Assembly (NCBI GenBank): GCA_964036045.1
Contig: CAXIWF010000168.1
Coordinates: forward strand, 1-64,000
Source of the DNA: Eutreptiella sp. 'Long Island Sound 2002'
Taxonomy: Eukaryota > Euglenozoa > Euglenophyceae > Eutreptiales > Eutreptiaceae
DNA length: 64,000 nucleotides
Reading direction: 5' to 3'
Below the pieces are notes generated by a model. It was given only the letters and a program-made list of their open reading frames with translations, searched no databases and was not told where the DNA came from. Within the stretch, counting starts at the first letter, position 1; every line of letters starts with the position of its first letter. A program made the position numbers and the translations under genes. Below, piece after piece: positions 12,778 through 27,100 of the stretch.

Positions 12778-15700
12778 CCGTCAATTTTCCTAGAATTTTC
12801 CGAGAATTTTCCGAGAATTTTCCGAGAATTTTCTGAGAATTTTCTGAGAATTTTCCGAGAATTTTCCGAGAATTTTCCGAGAATTTTCCGAGAATTTTCC
12901 GAGAATTTTCCAAGAATTTTCCGAGAATTTTCCGAGAATTTTCCGAGAATTTTCCGGGAATTTTCCGAGAATTTTCCGAGAATTTTCCGAGAATTTTCCG
13001 AGAATTTTCCGAGAATTTTCCGTCAATTTTCCCAGAATTTTCCGAGAATTTTCCCAGATTTTTCCGAGAATTTTCCGAGGATTTTCCGAGAATTTTCCGA
13101 GATTTTCCGAGAATTTTCCGAGAATTTTCCTAGAATATTCTGAGAATTTTCCGAGAATTTTCGGAGAATTTTCCGAGATTTTTCCGAGAATTTTCCGTCA
13201 ATTTTCCTAGAATTTTCCGAGAATTTTCCGAGAATTTTCCGAGAATTTTCTGAGAATTTTCTGAGAATTTTCCGAGAATTTTCCGAGAATTTTCCGAGAA
13301 TTTTCCGAGAATTTTCCGAGAATTTTCCGAGAATTTTCCAAGAATTTTCCGAGAATTTTCCGAGAATTTTCCGAGAATTTTCCGGGAATTTTCCGAGAAT
13401 TTTCCGAGAATTTTCCGAGAATTTTCCGAGAATTTTCCGAGAATTTTCCGTCAATTTTCCCAGAATTTTCCGAGAATTTTCCCAGAATTTTCCGAGAATT
13501 TTCCGAGAATTTTCCGAGAATTTTCCGAGAGGTTTCCGAGAATTTTCCGAGAATTTTCTGAGAATTTTCCGAGAATTTTCCGAGAATTTTCCGTCAATTT
13601 TCCTAGAATTTTCCGAGAATTTTCCGAGAATTTTCCGAGAATTTTCTGAGAATTTTCTGAGAATTTTCCGAGAATTTTCCGAGAATTTTCCGAGAATTTT
13701 CCGAGAATTTTCCGAGAATTTTCCAAGAATTTTCCGAGAATTTTCCGAGAATTTTCCGAGAATTTTCCGGGAATTTTCCGAGAATTTTCCGAGAATTTTC
13801 CGAGAATTTTCCGAGAATTTTCCGAGAATTTTCCGTCAATTTTCCCAGAATTTTCCGAGAATTTTCCCAGATTTTTCCGAGAATTTTCCGAGGATTTTCC
13901 GAGAATTTTCCGAGAATTTTCCGAGAATTTTCCGAGAATTTTCCTAGAATTTTCTGAGAATTTTCCGAGAATTTTCGGAGAATTTTCCGAGATTTTTCCG
14001 AGAATTTTCCGATAATTTTCCGATAATTTTCCGAGAATTTTCCGAGAATTTTCCGAAAATCTTCCGAGAATTTTCCGAGAATTTTCCGAGCATTTTCCGA
14101 GAATTTTCCGAGAATTTTCCGAGAATTTTCCGAGAACTTTCCGAGAATTTTCTGAGAATTTTCGGAGAATTTTCCGAGAATTTTCCGAGAATTTTCGGAG
14201 AATTTTTCGAGAATTTTCCGAGAATTTTCCGTCAATTTTCCGAGAATTTTCCGAGAATTTTCCGAGAATTTTCCGAGAATTTTCCGAGAATTTTCCGAGA
14301 ATTTTCCGAGAATTTTCCGAGAATTTTCCGAGAATTTTCCGAGAATTTTCCAAGAGTTTTTCGTCAATTTTCCGAGAATTTTCCGAGAGGTTTCCGAGAA
14401 TTTTCCGAGAATTTTCTGAGAATTTTCCGAGAATTTTCCGAGAATTTTCCGAGAATTTTCCGAGAATTTTCCGGGAATTTTCCGAGAATTTTCCGAGAAT
14501 TTTCCGAGAATTTTCCGAGAATTTTCCGAGAATTTTCCGTCAATTTTCCCAGAATTTTCCGAGAATTTTCCCAGAATTTTCCGAGAATTTTCCGAGAATT
14601 TTCCGAGAATTTTCCGAGAATTTTCCGAGAATTTTCGGAGAATTTTCCGAGATTTTTCCGAGAATTTTCCGAGAATTTTCCGATTATTTTCCGAGAATTT
14701 TCCGAGAATTTTCCGAGAATTTTCCGAGAATTTTCCGAGAATTTTCCGAGAATTTTCCGAGAATTTTCCGAGTATTTTCCGAGAATTTTCCGAGAACTTT
14801 CCGAGAATTTTCTGAGAATTTTCGGAGAATTTTCCGAGAATTTTCCGAGAATTTTCGGAGAATTTTTCGAGAATTTTCCGAGAATTTTCCGTCAATTTTC
14901 CGAGAATTTTCCGAGAATTTTCCGAGAATTTTCCGAGAATTTTCCGAGAATTTTCCGAGAATTTTCCGAGAATTTTCCGAGAATTTTCCGAGAATTTTCC
15001 GAGAATTTTCCGAGAATTTTCCAAGAGTTTTTCGTCAATTTTCCGAGAATTTTCCGAGAGGTTTCCGAGAATTTTCCGAGAATTTTCTGAGAATTTTCCG
15101 AGAATTTTCCGAGAATTTTCCGTCAATTTTCCTAGAATTTTCCGAGAATTTTCCGAGAATTTTCCGAGAATTTTCTGAGAATTTTCTGAGAATTTTCCGA
15201 GAATTTTCCGAGAATTTTCCGAGAATTTTCCGAGAATTTTCCGAGAATTTTCCGAGAATTTTCCAAGAATTTTCCGAGAATTTTCCGAGAATTTTCCGAG
15301 AATTTTCCGGGAATTTTCCGAGAATTTTCCGAGAATTTTCCGAGAATTTTCCGAGAATTTTCCGAGAATTTTCCGTCAATTTTCCCAGAATTTTCCGAGA
15401 ATTTTCCCAGAATTTTCCGAGAATTTTCCGAGAATTTTCCGAGAATTTTCCGAGAATTTTCCGAGAATTTTCCGAGAATTTGCCGAGAATTTTCCGAGAA
15501 TTTTCCGAGAATTTTCCGAGAATTTTCCGAGAATTTTCCGAGAACTTTCCGAGAATTTTCTGAGAATTTTCCGAGAATTTTCCGAGAATTTTCCGAGAAT
15601 TTTCGGAGAATTTTTCGAGAATTTTCCGAGAATTTTCCGAGAATTTTCCGAGAATTTTCCGAGAATTTTCGGAGAATTTTCCGAGATTTTTCCGAGAATT

Positions 15701-18700
15701 TTCCGAGAATTTTCCGATAATTTTCCGAGAATTTTCTGAGAATTTTCCGAGAATTTTCCGAGAATTTTCCGAGAATTTTCCGAGAATTTTCCGAGAATTT
15801 TCCGAGAATTTTCCAAGAATTTTCCGAGAATTTTCCGAGAATTTTCCGAGAATTTTCCGGGAATTTTCCGAGAATTTTCCGAGAATTTTCCGAGAATTTT
15901 CCGAGAATTTTCCGAGAATTTTCCGTCAATTTTCCCAGAATTTTCCGAGAATTTTCCCAGAATTTTCCGAGAATTTTCTGAGAATTTTCTGAGAATTTTC
16001 CGAGAATTTTCCGAGAATTTTCCGAGAATTTTCCGAGAATTTTCCGAGAATTTTCCGAGAATTTTCCAAGAATTTTCCGAGAATTTTCCGAGAATTTTCC
16101 GAGAATTTTCCGGGAATTTTCCGAGAATTTTCCGAGAATTTTCCGAGAATTTTCCGAGAATTTTCCGTCAATTTTCCCAGAATTTTCCGAGAATTTTCCC
16201 AGAATTTTCCGAGAATTTTCCGAGAATTTTCCGAGAATTTTCCGAGAATTTTCCGAGAATTTTCCTAGAATTTTCTGAGAATTTTCCGAGAATTTTCGGA
16301 GAATTTTCCGAGATTTTTCCGAGAATTTTCCGATAATTTTCCGATAATTTTCCGAGAATTTTCCGAGAATTTTCCGAGAATTTTCCGAGAATTTGCCGAG
16401 AATTTTCCGAGAATTTTCCGAGAATTTTCCGAGAATTTTCCGAGAATTTTCCGAGAACTTTCCGAGAATTTTCTGAGAATTTTCGGAGAATTTTCCGAGA
16501 ATTTTCCGAGAATTTTCGGAGAATTTTTCGAGAATTTTCCGAGAATTTTCCGTCAATTTTCCGAGAATTTTCCGAGAATTTTCCGAGAATTTTCCGAGAA
16601 TTTTCCGAGAATTTTCCGAGAATTTTCCGAGAATTTTCCGAGAATTTTCAGAGAATTTTCCGAGAATTTTCCGAGAGTTTTTCGTGAATTTTCCGAGAAT
16701 TTTCCGAGAATTTTCCGAGAATTTTCCGAGAATTTTCCGAGAATTTTCCGAGAATTTTCCGAGAATTTTCCGAGAATTTTCCGAGAATTTTCCGAGAATT
16801 TTCCGAGAATTTTCCGTCAATTTTCCGAGAATTTTCCGAGAATTTTCCGAGAATTTTCCGAGAATTTTCTGAGAATTTTCTGAGAATTTTCCGAGAATTT
16901 TCCGAGAATTTTCCGAGAATTTTCCGAGAATTTTCCGTCAATTTTCCGAGAATTTTCCGAGAATTTTCCGAGAATTTTCCGAGAATTTTCCGAGAATTTT
17001 CCGAGAATTTTCCGAGAATTTTCCGAGAATTTTCCGAGAATTTTCCGAGAATTTTCCGAGAATTTTCCGGGAATTTTCCGAGAATTTTCCGAGAATTTTC
17101 CGAGAATTTTCCGAGAATTTTCCGAGAATTTTCCGAGAATTTTCCAAGAATTTTCCGAGAATTTTCCGAGAATTTTCCGAGAATTTTCCGAGAATTTTCC
17201 GAGAATTTTCCGAGAATTTTCCGAGAATCTTCCGAGAATTTTCCGAGAATTTTCCGTCAATTTTCCGAGAATTTTCCGAGAATTTTCCGAGAATTTTCCG
17301 AGAATTTTCCGAGAATTTTCCGAGAATTTTCCGAGAATTTTCCGAGATTTTTCCGAGAATTTTCCGAGAATTTTCCGAGAATTTTCCGAGAATTTTCCGA
17401 GAATTTTCCAAGAGTTTTTCGTCAATTTTCCGAGAATTTTCCGAGAGGTTTCCGAGAATTTTCCGAGAATTTTCTGAGAATTTTCCGAGAATTTTCCGAG
17501 AATTTTCCGTCAATTCTCCTAGAATTTTCCGAGAATTTTCCGAGAATTTTCCGAGAATTTTCCGAGAATTTTCCGAGAATTTTCCGAGAATTTTCCGAGA
17601 ATTTTCCGAGAATTTTCCGAGAATTTTCCGAGAATTTTCCGAGAATTTTCCGAGAATTTTCCGAGAATTTTCCAAGAGTTTTTCGTCAATTTTCCGAGAA
17701 TTTTCCGAGAGGTTTCCGAGAATTTTCCGAGAATTTTCTGAGAATTTTCCGAGAATTTTCCGAGAATTTTCCGTCAATTTTCCTAGAATTTTCCGAGAAT
17801 TTTCCGAGAATTTTCCGAGAATTTTCTGAGAATTTTCTGAGAATTTTCCGAGAATTTTCCGAGAATTTTCCGAGAATTTTCCGAGAATTTTCCGAGAATT
17901 TTCCAAGAATTTTCCGAGAATTTTCCGAGAATTTTCCGAGAATTTTCCGGGAATTTTCCGAGAATTTTCCGAGAATTTTCCGAGAATTTTCCGAGAATTT
18001 TCCGAGAATTTTCCGAGAATTTTCCGAGAATTTTCCGAGAATTTTCCTAGAATTTTCTGAGAATTTTCCGAGAATTTTCGGAGAATTTTCCGAGATTTTT
18101 CCGAGAATTTTCCGATAATTTTCCGATAATTTTCCGAGAATTTTCCGAGAATTTTCCGAAAATCTTCCGAGAATTTTCCGAGAATTTTCCGAGAATTTTC
18201 CGAGAATTTTCCGAGAATTTTCCGAGAACTTTCCGAGAATTTTCTGAGAATTTTCGGAGAATTTTCCGAGAATTTTCCGAGAATTTTCGGAGAATTTTTC
18301 GAGAATTTTCCGAGAATTTTCCGTCAATTTTCCGAGAATTTTCCGAGAATTTTCCGAGAATTTTCCGAGAATTTTCCGAGAATTTTCCGAGAATTTTCCG
18401 AGCATTTTCCGAGAATTTTCCGAGAATTTTCCGAGAATTTTCCGTCAATTTTCCCAGAATTTTCCGAGAATTTTCCCAGAATTTTCCGAGAATTTTCCGA
18501 GAATTTTCCGAGAATTTTCCGAGAATTTTCCGAGAATTTTCCGAGAATTTTCCGAGAATTTTCTGAGAATTTTCCGAGAATTTTCGGAGAATTTTCCGAG
18601 ATTTTTCCGAGAATTTTCCGAGAATTTTCCGATAATTTTCCGAGAATTTTCCGAGAATTTTCCGAGAATTTTCCGAGAATTTTCCGAGAATTTTCGGAGA

Positions 18701-19574
18701 ATTTTCCGAGAATTTTCCGAGAATTTTCGGAGAATTTTTCGAGAATTTTCCGAGAATTTTCCGTCAATTTTCCGAGAATTTTCCGAGAATTTTCCGAGAA
18801 TTTTCCGAGAATTTTCCGAGAATTTTCCGAGAATTTTCCGAGAATTTTCCGAGAATTTTCCGAGAATTTTCCGAGAATTTTCCGAGAATTTTCCGAGAAT
18901 TTTCCAAGAGTTTTTCGTCAGTTTTCCGAGAATTTTCCGAGAGGTTTCCGAGAATTTTCCGAGAATTTTCTGAGAATTTTCCGAGAATTTTCCGAGAATT
19001 TTCCGTCAATTTTCCTAGAATTTTCCGAGAATTTTCCGAGAATTTTCCGAGAATTTTCTGAGAATTTTCTGAGAATTTTCCGAGAATTTTCCGAGAATTT
19101 TCCGAGAATTTTCCGAGAATTTTCCGAGAATTTTCCGAGAATTTTCCAAGAATTTTCCGAGAATTTTCCGAGAATTTTCCGAGAATTTTCCGGGAATTTT
19201 CCGAGAATTTTCCGAGAATTTTCCGAGAATTTTCCGAGAATTTTCCGTCAATTTTCCCAGAATTTTCCGAGAATTTTCCCAGAATTTTCCGAGAATTTTC
19301 CGAGAATTTTCCGAGAATTTTCCGAGAATTTTCCGAGAATTTTCCGAGAATTTTCCGAGAATTTTCCGAGAATTTTCTGAGAATTTTCCGAGAATTTTCG
19401 GAGAATTTTCCGAGATTTTTCCGAGAATTTTCCGATAATTTTCCGATAATTTTCCGAGAATTTTCCGAGAATTTTCCGAGAATTTTCCGAGAATTTTCCG
19501 AGAATTTTCGGAGAATTTTCCGAGAATTTTCCGAGAATTTTCGGAGAATTTTTCGAGAATTTTCCGAGAATTTT
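12778..19574. repeat. Superrepeat B, type I block
   Basis: CCAAGAG markers lie at 14,350, 15,021, 17,408, 17,672 and 18,904, with the CCGAGAG relative at 16,671. Relative to A the shift is 13,074 bp up to the 1.68-kb unit, 11,391 bp just after it, 11,380 bp at 16,671 and 11,358 bp at 18,904. Each step is a whole number of monomers: 1,683 bp is 153 monomers, and the others are one or two. The block carries a 10-bp monomer at 13,097, which its counterpart in C (near 24,430) does not have. Confidence 0.85.
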
Positions 19575-22500
19575 CCGTCAATTTTCCGAGAATTTTCCTA
19601 GAATTTTCCGAGAATTTTCCGAGAATTTTCCGAGAATTTTCCGAGAATTTTCCGAGAATTTTCTGAGAATTTTCTGAGAATTTTCCGAGAATTTTCCGAG
19701 AATTTTCCGAGAATTTACCGAGAATTTTCCGTCAATTTTCCGAGAATTTTCCGAGAAATTTCCCAGAATTTTCCGAGAATTTTCCGAGAATTTTCCCAGA
19801 ATTTTCCGATAATTTTCCGAGAATTTTCCGAGAATTTTCCGAGAATTTTCCGAGAATTTTCCGAGAATTTTCCGAGAATTTTCCGGGAATCTTCCGAGAA
19901 TTTTCCGAGATTTTCCGAGAATTTTCCGAGAATTTTCCGAGAATTTTCCGAGAATTTTCCGAGAATTTTCCGAGAATTTTCCGAGAATTTTCCGAGAATT
20001 TTCCGAGAATTTTCCGAGAATTTTCCGAGAATTTTCCGTCAATTTTCCGAGAATTTTCCGAGAATTTTCCGAGAATTTTCCGAGAATTTTCCGAGAATTT
20101 TCCGAGAATTTTCCGAGAATTTTCCGAGAATTTTCCGAGAATTTTCCGAGAATTTTCTGAGAATTTTCCGAGAATTTTCCGAGAATTTTCCGAGAATTTT
20201 CCGAGAATTTTCCGATGTTTTCCGAGAATTTTCCGAGAATTTTCCGAGAATTTTCCGAGAATTTTCCGAGAATTTTCCGAGAATTTTCCGAGAATTTTCC
20301 GAGAATTTTCCGAGAACTTTCCGAGAATTTTCTGAGAATTTTCCGAGAATTTTCCGAGAATTTTCTGAGAATTTTCCGAGAATTATCCGAGAATTTCCGA
20401 GAATTTTCTGAGAATTTTCCGAGAATTTTCCGAGAATTTTCCGAGAATTTTCCGAGAATTTTCTGAGAATTTTCCGAGAATTTTCCGAGAATTTTCCGAG
20501 AATTTTCCGAGAATTTTCCGAGAATTTTCCGAGAATTTTCCGAGAATTTTCCGAGAATTTTCCGAGAATTTTCCGAGAATTTTCCGAGCATTTTCTGAGA
20601 ATTTTCCGAGAATTTTCCGAGAATTTTCCGAGAATTTTCCGAGAATTTTCCGAGAATTTTCCGAGAATTTTCCGAGAATTTTCCGAGAATTTTCCGTCAA
20701 TTTTCCGAGAATTTTCCGAGAATTTTCTGAGAATTTTCCGAGAATTTTCTGAGAATTTTCCGAGAATTTTCCGAGAATTTTCCGAGAATTTTCCGAGAAT
20801 TTTCCGAGAATTTTCTGAGAATTTTCCGAGAATTTTCCGAGAATTTTCCAAGATTTTTCCCAGAATTTTCCGAGAATTTTCCGAGAATTTTCCAAGAATT
20901 TTCCGAGAATTTGCCGAGAATTTTCCGAGAATTTTCCGAGAATTTTCCGAGAATTTTCCGAGAATTTTCCGAGAATTTTCCGTCAATTTTCCGAGAATTT
21001 TCCGAGAATTTTCCGAGAATTTTCCGAGAATTTTCCGAGAATTTTCCGAGAATTTTCCGAGAATTTTCCGAGAATTTTCCGAGAATTTTCCGAGAATTTT
21101 CCGAGAATTTTCCGGGAATTTTCCGAGAATTTTCTGAGAATTTTCCGAGAATTTTCCGAGAATTTTCCGAGAATTTTCCGAGAATTTTCCGAGAATTTTC
21201 CGAGAATTTTCCGAGAATTTTCCGAGAATTTTCCGAGAATTTTCCGAGAATTTTCCGAGAATTTTCCGAGAATTTTCGGAGAATTTTCCGAGAATTTTCC
21301 GAGAATTTTCCGAGAATTTTCCGAGAATTTTCCGAGAATTTTCCGAGAATTTTCCGAGAATTTTCCGAGAATTTGCCGAGAATTTTCCGAGAATTTTCCG
21401 AGAATTTTCCCAGAATTTTCCGAGAATTTTCCGGGAATTTTCCGAGAATTTTCCGAGAATTTTCCGAGAATTTTCCGAGAATTTTCCGACAATTTTCCGT
21501 CAATTTTCCGAGAATTTTCCGAGAATTTTCCGAGAATTTTCCGAGAATTTTCCGAGAATTTTCGGAGAATTTTCCGAGAATTTTCCGAGAATTTTCTGAG
21601 AATTTTCTGAGAATTTTCCGAGAATTTTCCGTGAATTTTCCGAGAATTTTCCGAGAATTTTCCGAGAATTTTCCGAGAATTTTCCGAGAATTTTCCGAGA
21701 ATTTTCCGAGAATTTTCCGGGAATTTTCCGAGAATTTTCCGAGAATTTTCCGAGAATTTTCCGAGAAATTTCCGAGAATTTTCCGAGAATTTTCCGAGAA
21801 TTTTCCGAGAATTTTCCGAGAATTTTCCGAGAATTTTCGGAGAATTTTTCGAGAATTTTCCGAGAATTTTCCGTCAATTTTCCGAGAATTTTCCGAGAAT
21901 TTTCCGAGAATTTTCCGAGAATTTTCCGAGAATTTTCCGAGAATTTTCTGAGAATTTTCCGAGAATTTTCCGAGAATTTTCCGACAATTTTCCGAGAATT
22001 TTCCGAGAATTTTCCGAGAATTTTCCGAGAATTTTCCGAGAATTTTCCGAGAATTTTCTGAGAATTTTCTGAGAATTTTCCGAGAATTTTCCATCAATTT
22101 TCCGAGAATTTTCCGAGAATTTTCCGAAAATTTTCCGAGAATTTTCCGAGAATTTTCCGAGAGGTTTCCGAGAATTTTCCGAGAATTTTCTGAGAATTTT
22201 CCGAGAATTTTCCGAGAATTTTCCGTCAATTTTCCTAGAATTTTCCGAGAATTTTCCGAGAATTTTCCGAGAATTTTCTGAGAATTTTCTGAGAATTTTC
22301 CGAGAATTTTCCGAGAATTTTCCGAGAATTTTCCGAGAATTTTCCGAGAATTTTCCGAGCATTTTCCAAGAATTTTCCGAGAATTTTCCGAGAATTTTCC
22401 GAGAATTTTCCGGGAATTTTCCGAGAATTTTCCGAGAATTTTCCGAGAATTTTCCGAGAATTTTCCGAGAATTTTCCGTCAATTTTCCCAGACTTTTCCG

Positions 22501-24124
22501 AGAATTTTCCCAGAATTTTCCGAGAATTTTCCGAGAATTTTCCGAGAATTTTCCGAGAATTTTCCGAGAATTTTCCGAGATTTTTCCGAGAATTTTCTGA
22601 GAATTTTCCGAGAATTTTCGGAGAATTTTCCGAGATTTTTCCGAGAATTTTCCGAGAATTTTCCGATAATTTTCCGAGAATTTTCCGAGAATTTTCCGAG
22701 AATTTTCCGATAATTTTCCGAGAATTTTCCGAGAATTTTCCGAGAATTTTCCGAGAATTTTCCGAGAATTTTCCGAGAATTTTCCAGGAATTTTCCGAGA
22801 ATTTTCCGAGAATTTTCCGAGAATTTTCCGAGAATTTTCCGAGAATTTTCCGAGAATTTTCCGAGAATTTTCCGAGAATTTCCCGAGAATTTTCCGAGAA
22901 TTTTCCGAGAATTTTCCGAGAATTTTCCCAGAATTTTCCGAGAATTTTCCGAGAATTTTCCGTCAATTTTCCGAGAATTTTCCGAGAATTTTCCGAGAAT
23001 TTTCCGAGAATTTTCCGAGAATTTTCCGAGAATTTTCCGAGAATTTTCCGAGAATTTTCCGAGAATTTTCCGAGAATTTTCTGAGAATTTTCCGAGAATT
23101 TTCCGAGAATTTTCCGAGAATTTTCCGAGAATTTTCCGAGAATTTTCCGATAATTTTCCGAGAATTTTCCGAGAATTTTCCGAGAATTTTCCGAGAATTT
23201 TCCGAGAATTTTCCGAGAATTTTCCGAGAATTTTCCGAGAATTTTCCGAGAACTTTCCGAGAATTTTCTGAGAATTTTCCGAGAATTTTCCGAGAATTTT
23301 CTGAGAATTTTCCGAGAATTATCCGAGAATTTCCGAGAATTTTCTGAGAATTTTCCGAGAATTTTCCGAGAATTTTCCGAGAATTTTCCGAGAATTTTCT
23401 GAGAATTTTCCGAGAATTTTCCGAGAATTTTCCGAGAATTTTCCGAGAATTTTCCGAGAATTTTCCGAGAATTTTCCGAGAATTTTCCGAGAATTTTCCG
23501 AGAATTTTCCGAGAATTTTCCGAGCATTTTCCGAGAATTTTCCGAGAATTTTCCGAGAATTTTCCGAGAATTTTCCGAGAATTTTCCGAGAATTTTCCGA
23601 GAATTTTCCGAGAATTTTCCGAGAATTTTCCGAGAATTTTCCGAGAATTTTCCGAGAATTTTCCGAGAATTTTCGGAGAATTTTCCGAGCATTTTCTGAG
23701 AATTTTCCGAGAATTTTCCGAGAATTTTCCGAGAATTTTCCGAGAATTTTCCGAGAATTTTCCGAGAATTTTCCGAGAATTTTCTGAGAATTTTCCGAGA
23801 ATTTTCCGGGAATTTTCCGAGAATTTTCTGAGAATTTTCCGAGAATTTTCCGAGAATTTTCCGAGAATTTTCCGAGAATTTTCCGAGAATTTTCCGAGAA
23901 TTTTCCGAGAATTTTCCGAGAATTTTCCGAGAATTTTCCGAGAATTTTCCGAGAATTTTCCGAGAATTTTCCGAGAATTTTCCGAGAATTTTCCGAGCAT
24001 TTTCTGAGAATTTTCCGAGAATTTTCCGAGAATTTTCCGAGAATTTTCCGAGAATTTTCCGAGAATTTTCCGAGAATTTTCCGAGAATTTTCCGAGAATT
24101 TTCCGTCAATTTTCCGAGAATTTT
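19575..24124. repeat. Superrepeat B, type II block
   Basis: This is a close copy of A-II, with 10-bp monomers at 19,905, 20,212, 20,387 and 23,323 and CCAAGATTTTTCCCAG at 20,848. Shifts from A are 11,358 bp at the left end, 11,336 bp in the middle and 11,347 bp at the right. Few point differences separate it from A-II. For example, one A-II CGAGCATTTTCTGAG pair near 12,176 has lost its CTGAG partner near 23,523. The block ends at CCGTC 24,125, the counterpart of 12,778. Confidence 0.85.
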
Positions 24125-27100
24125 CCGTCAATTTTCCTAGAATTTTCCGAGAATTTTCCGAGAATTTTCCGAGAATTTTCTGAGAATTTTCTGAGAATTT
24201 TCCGAGAATTTTCCGAGAATTTTCCGAGAATTTTCCGAGAATTTTCCGAGAATTTTCCAAGAATTTTCCGAGAATTTTCCGAGAATTTTCCGAGAATTTT
24301 CCGGGAATTTTCCGAGAATTTTCCGAGAATTTTCCGAGAATTTTCCGAGAATTTTCCGAGAATTTTCCGTCAATTTTCCCAGAATTTTCCGAGAATTTTC
24401 CCAGATTTTTCCGAGAATTTTCCGAGGATTTTCCGAGAATTTTCCGAGAATTTTCCGAGAATTTTCCGAGAATTTTCCTAGAATATTCTGAGAATTTTCC
24501 GAGAATTTTCGGAGAATTTTCCGAGATTTTTCCGAGAATTTTCCGTCAATTTTCCTAGAATTTTCCGAGAATTTTCCGAGAATTTTCCGAGAATTTTCTG
24601 AGAATTTTCTGAGAATTTTCCGAGAATTTTCCGAGAATTTTCCGAGAATTTTCCGAGAATTTTCCGAGAATTTTCCAAGAATTTTCCGAGAATTTTCCGA
24701 GAATTTTCCGAGAATTTTCCGGGAATTTTCCGAGAATTTTCCGAGAATTTTCCGAGAATTTTCCGAGAATTTTCCGAGAATTTTCCGTCAATTTTCCCAG
24801 AATTTTCCGAGAATTTTCCCAGATTTTTCCGAGAATTTTCCGAGGATTTTCCGAGAATTTTCCGAGAATTTTCCGAGAATTTTCCGAGAATTTTCCTAGA
24901 ATTTTCTGAGAATTTTCCGAGAATTTTCGGAGAATTTTCCGAGATTTTTCCGAGAATTTTCCGATAATTTTCCGATAATTTTCCGAGAATTTTCCGAAAA
25001 TCTTCCGAGAATTTTCCGAGAATTTTCCGAGAATTTTCCGAGAATTTTCCGAGAATTTTCCGAGAATTTTCCGAGAACTTTCCGAGAATTTTCTGAGAAT
25101 TTTCGGAGAATTTTCCGAGAATTTTCCGAGAATTTTCGGAGAATTTTTCGAGAATTTTCCGAGAATTTTCCGTCAATTTTCCGAGAATTTTCCGAGAATT
25201 TTCCGAGAATTTTCCGAGAATTTTCCGAGAATTTTCCGAGAATTTTCCGACAATTTTCCGAGAATTTTCCGAGAATTTTCCGAGAATTTTCCAAGAGTTT
25301 TTCGTCAATTTTCCGAGAATTTTCCGAGAGGTTTCCGAGAATTTTCCGAGAATTTTCTGAGAATTTTCCGAGAATTTTCCGAGAATTTTCCGAGAATTTT
25401 CCGAGAATTTTCCGGGAATTTTCCGAGAATTTTCCGAGAATTTTCCGAGAATTTTCCGAGAATTTTCCGAGAATTTTCCGTCAATTTTCCCAGAATTTTC
25501 CGAGAATTTTCCCAGAATTTTCCGAGAATTTTCCGAGAATTTTCCGAGAATTTTCCGAGAATTTTCCGAGAATTTTCGGAGAATTTTCCGAGATTTTTCC
25601 GAGAATTTTCCGAGAATTTTCCGATTATTTTCCGAGAATTTTCCGAGAATTTTCCGAGAATTTTCCGAGAATTTTCCGAGAATTTTCCGAGAATTTTCCG
25701 AGTATTTTCCGAGAATTTTCCGAGAACTTTCCGAGAATTTTCTGAGAATTTTCGGAGAATTTTCCGAGAATTTTCCGAGAATTTTCGGAGAATTTTTCGA
25801 GAATTTTCCGAGAATTTTCCGTCAATTTTCCGAGAATTTTCCGAGAATTTTCCGAGAATTTTCCGAGAATTTTCCGAGAATTTTCCGAGAATTTTCCGAG
25901 AATTTTCCGAGAATTTTCCGAGAATTTTCCGAGAATTTTCCGAGAATTTTCCAAGAGTTTTTCGTCAATTTTCCGAGAATTTTCCGAGAGGTTTCCGAGA
26001 ATTTTCCGAGAATTTTCTGAGAATTTTCCGAGAATTTTCCGAGAATTTTCCGTCAATTTTCCTAGAATTTTCCGAGAATTTTCCGAGAATTTTCCGAGAA
26101 TTTTCTGAGAATTTTCTGAGAATTTTCCGAGAATTTTCCGAGAATTTTCCGAGAATTTTCCGAGAATTTTCCGAGAATTTTCCGAGAATTTTCCAAGAAT
26201 TTTCCGAGAATTTTCCGAGAATTTTCCGTTAATTTTCCGGGAATTTTCCGAGAATTTTCCGAGAATTTTCCGAGAATTTTCCGAGAAGTTTCCGAGAATT
26301 TTCCGTCAATTTTCCCAGAATTTTCCGAGAATTTTCCCAGAATTTTCCGAGAATTTTCCGAGAATTTTCCGAGAATTTTCCGAGAATTTCCGAGAATTTT
26401 CCGAGAATTTTCCGAGAACTTTCCGAGAATTTTCTGAGAATTTTCCGAGAATTTTCCGAGAATTTTCCGAGAATTTTCGGAGAATTTTTCGAGAATTTTC
26501 CGAGAATTTTCCGAGAATTTTCCGAGAATTTTCCGAGAATTTTCGGAGAATTTTCCGAGATTTTTCCGAGAATTTTCCGAGAATTTTCCGATAATTTTCC
26601 GAGAATTTTCTGAGAATTTTCCGAGAATTTTCCGAGAATTTTCCGAGAATTTTCCGAGAATTTTCCGAGAATTTTCCGAGAATTTTCCAAGAATTTTCCG
26701 AGAATTTTCCGAGAATTTTCCGAGAATTTTCCGGGAATTTTCCGAGAATTTTCCGAGAATTTTCCGAGAATTTTCCGAGAATTTTCCGAGAATTTTCCGT
26801 CAATTTTCCCAGAATTTTCCGAGAATTTTCCCAGAATTTTCGGAGAATTTTCTGAGAATTTTCTGAGAATTTTCCGAGAATTTTCCGAGAATTTTCCGAG
26901 AATTTTCCGAGAATTTTCCGAGAATTTTCCGAGAATTTTCCAAGAATTTTCCGAGAATTTTCCGAGAATTTTCCGAGAATTTTCCGGGAATTTTCCGAGA
27001 ATTTTCCGAGAATTTTCCGAGAATTTTCCGAGAATTTTCCGAGAATTTTCCGTCAATTTTCCCAGAATTTTCCGAGAATTTTCCCAGAATTTTCCGAGAA

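Noticed and set aside
13023-14353. Chains of frames overlapping by 4 nt, like translationally coupled operon genes
   Set aside because: The overlap is produced by one variant monomer whose - strand TTGA holds both a TTG start and a TGA stop. It recurs wherever CCGTC occurs.
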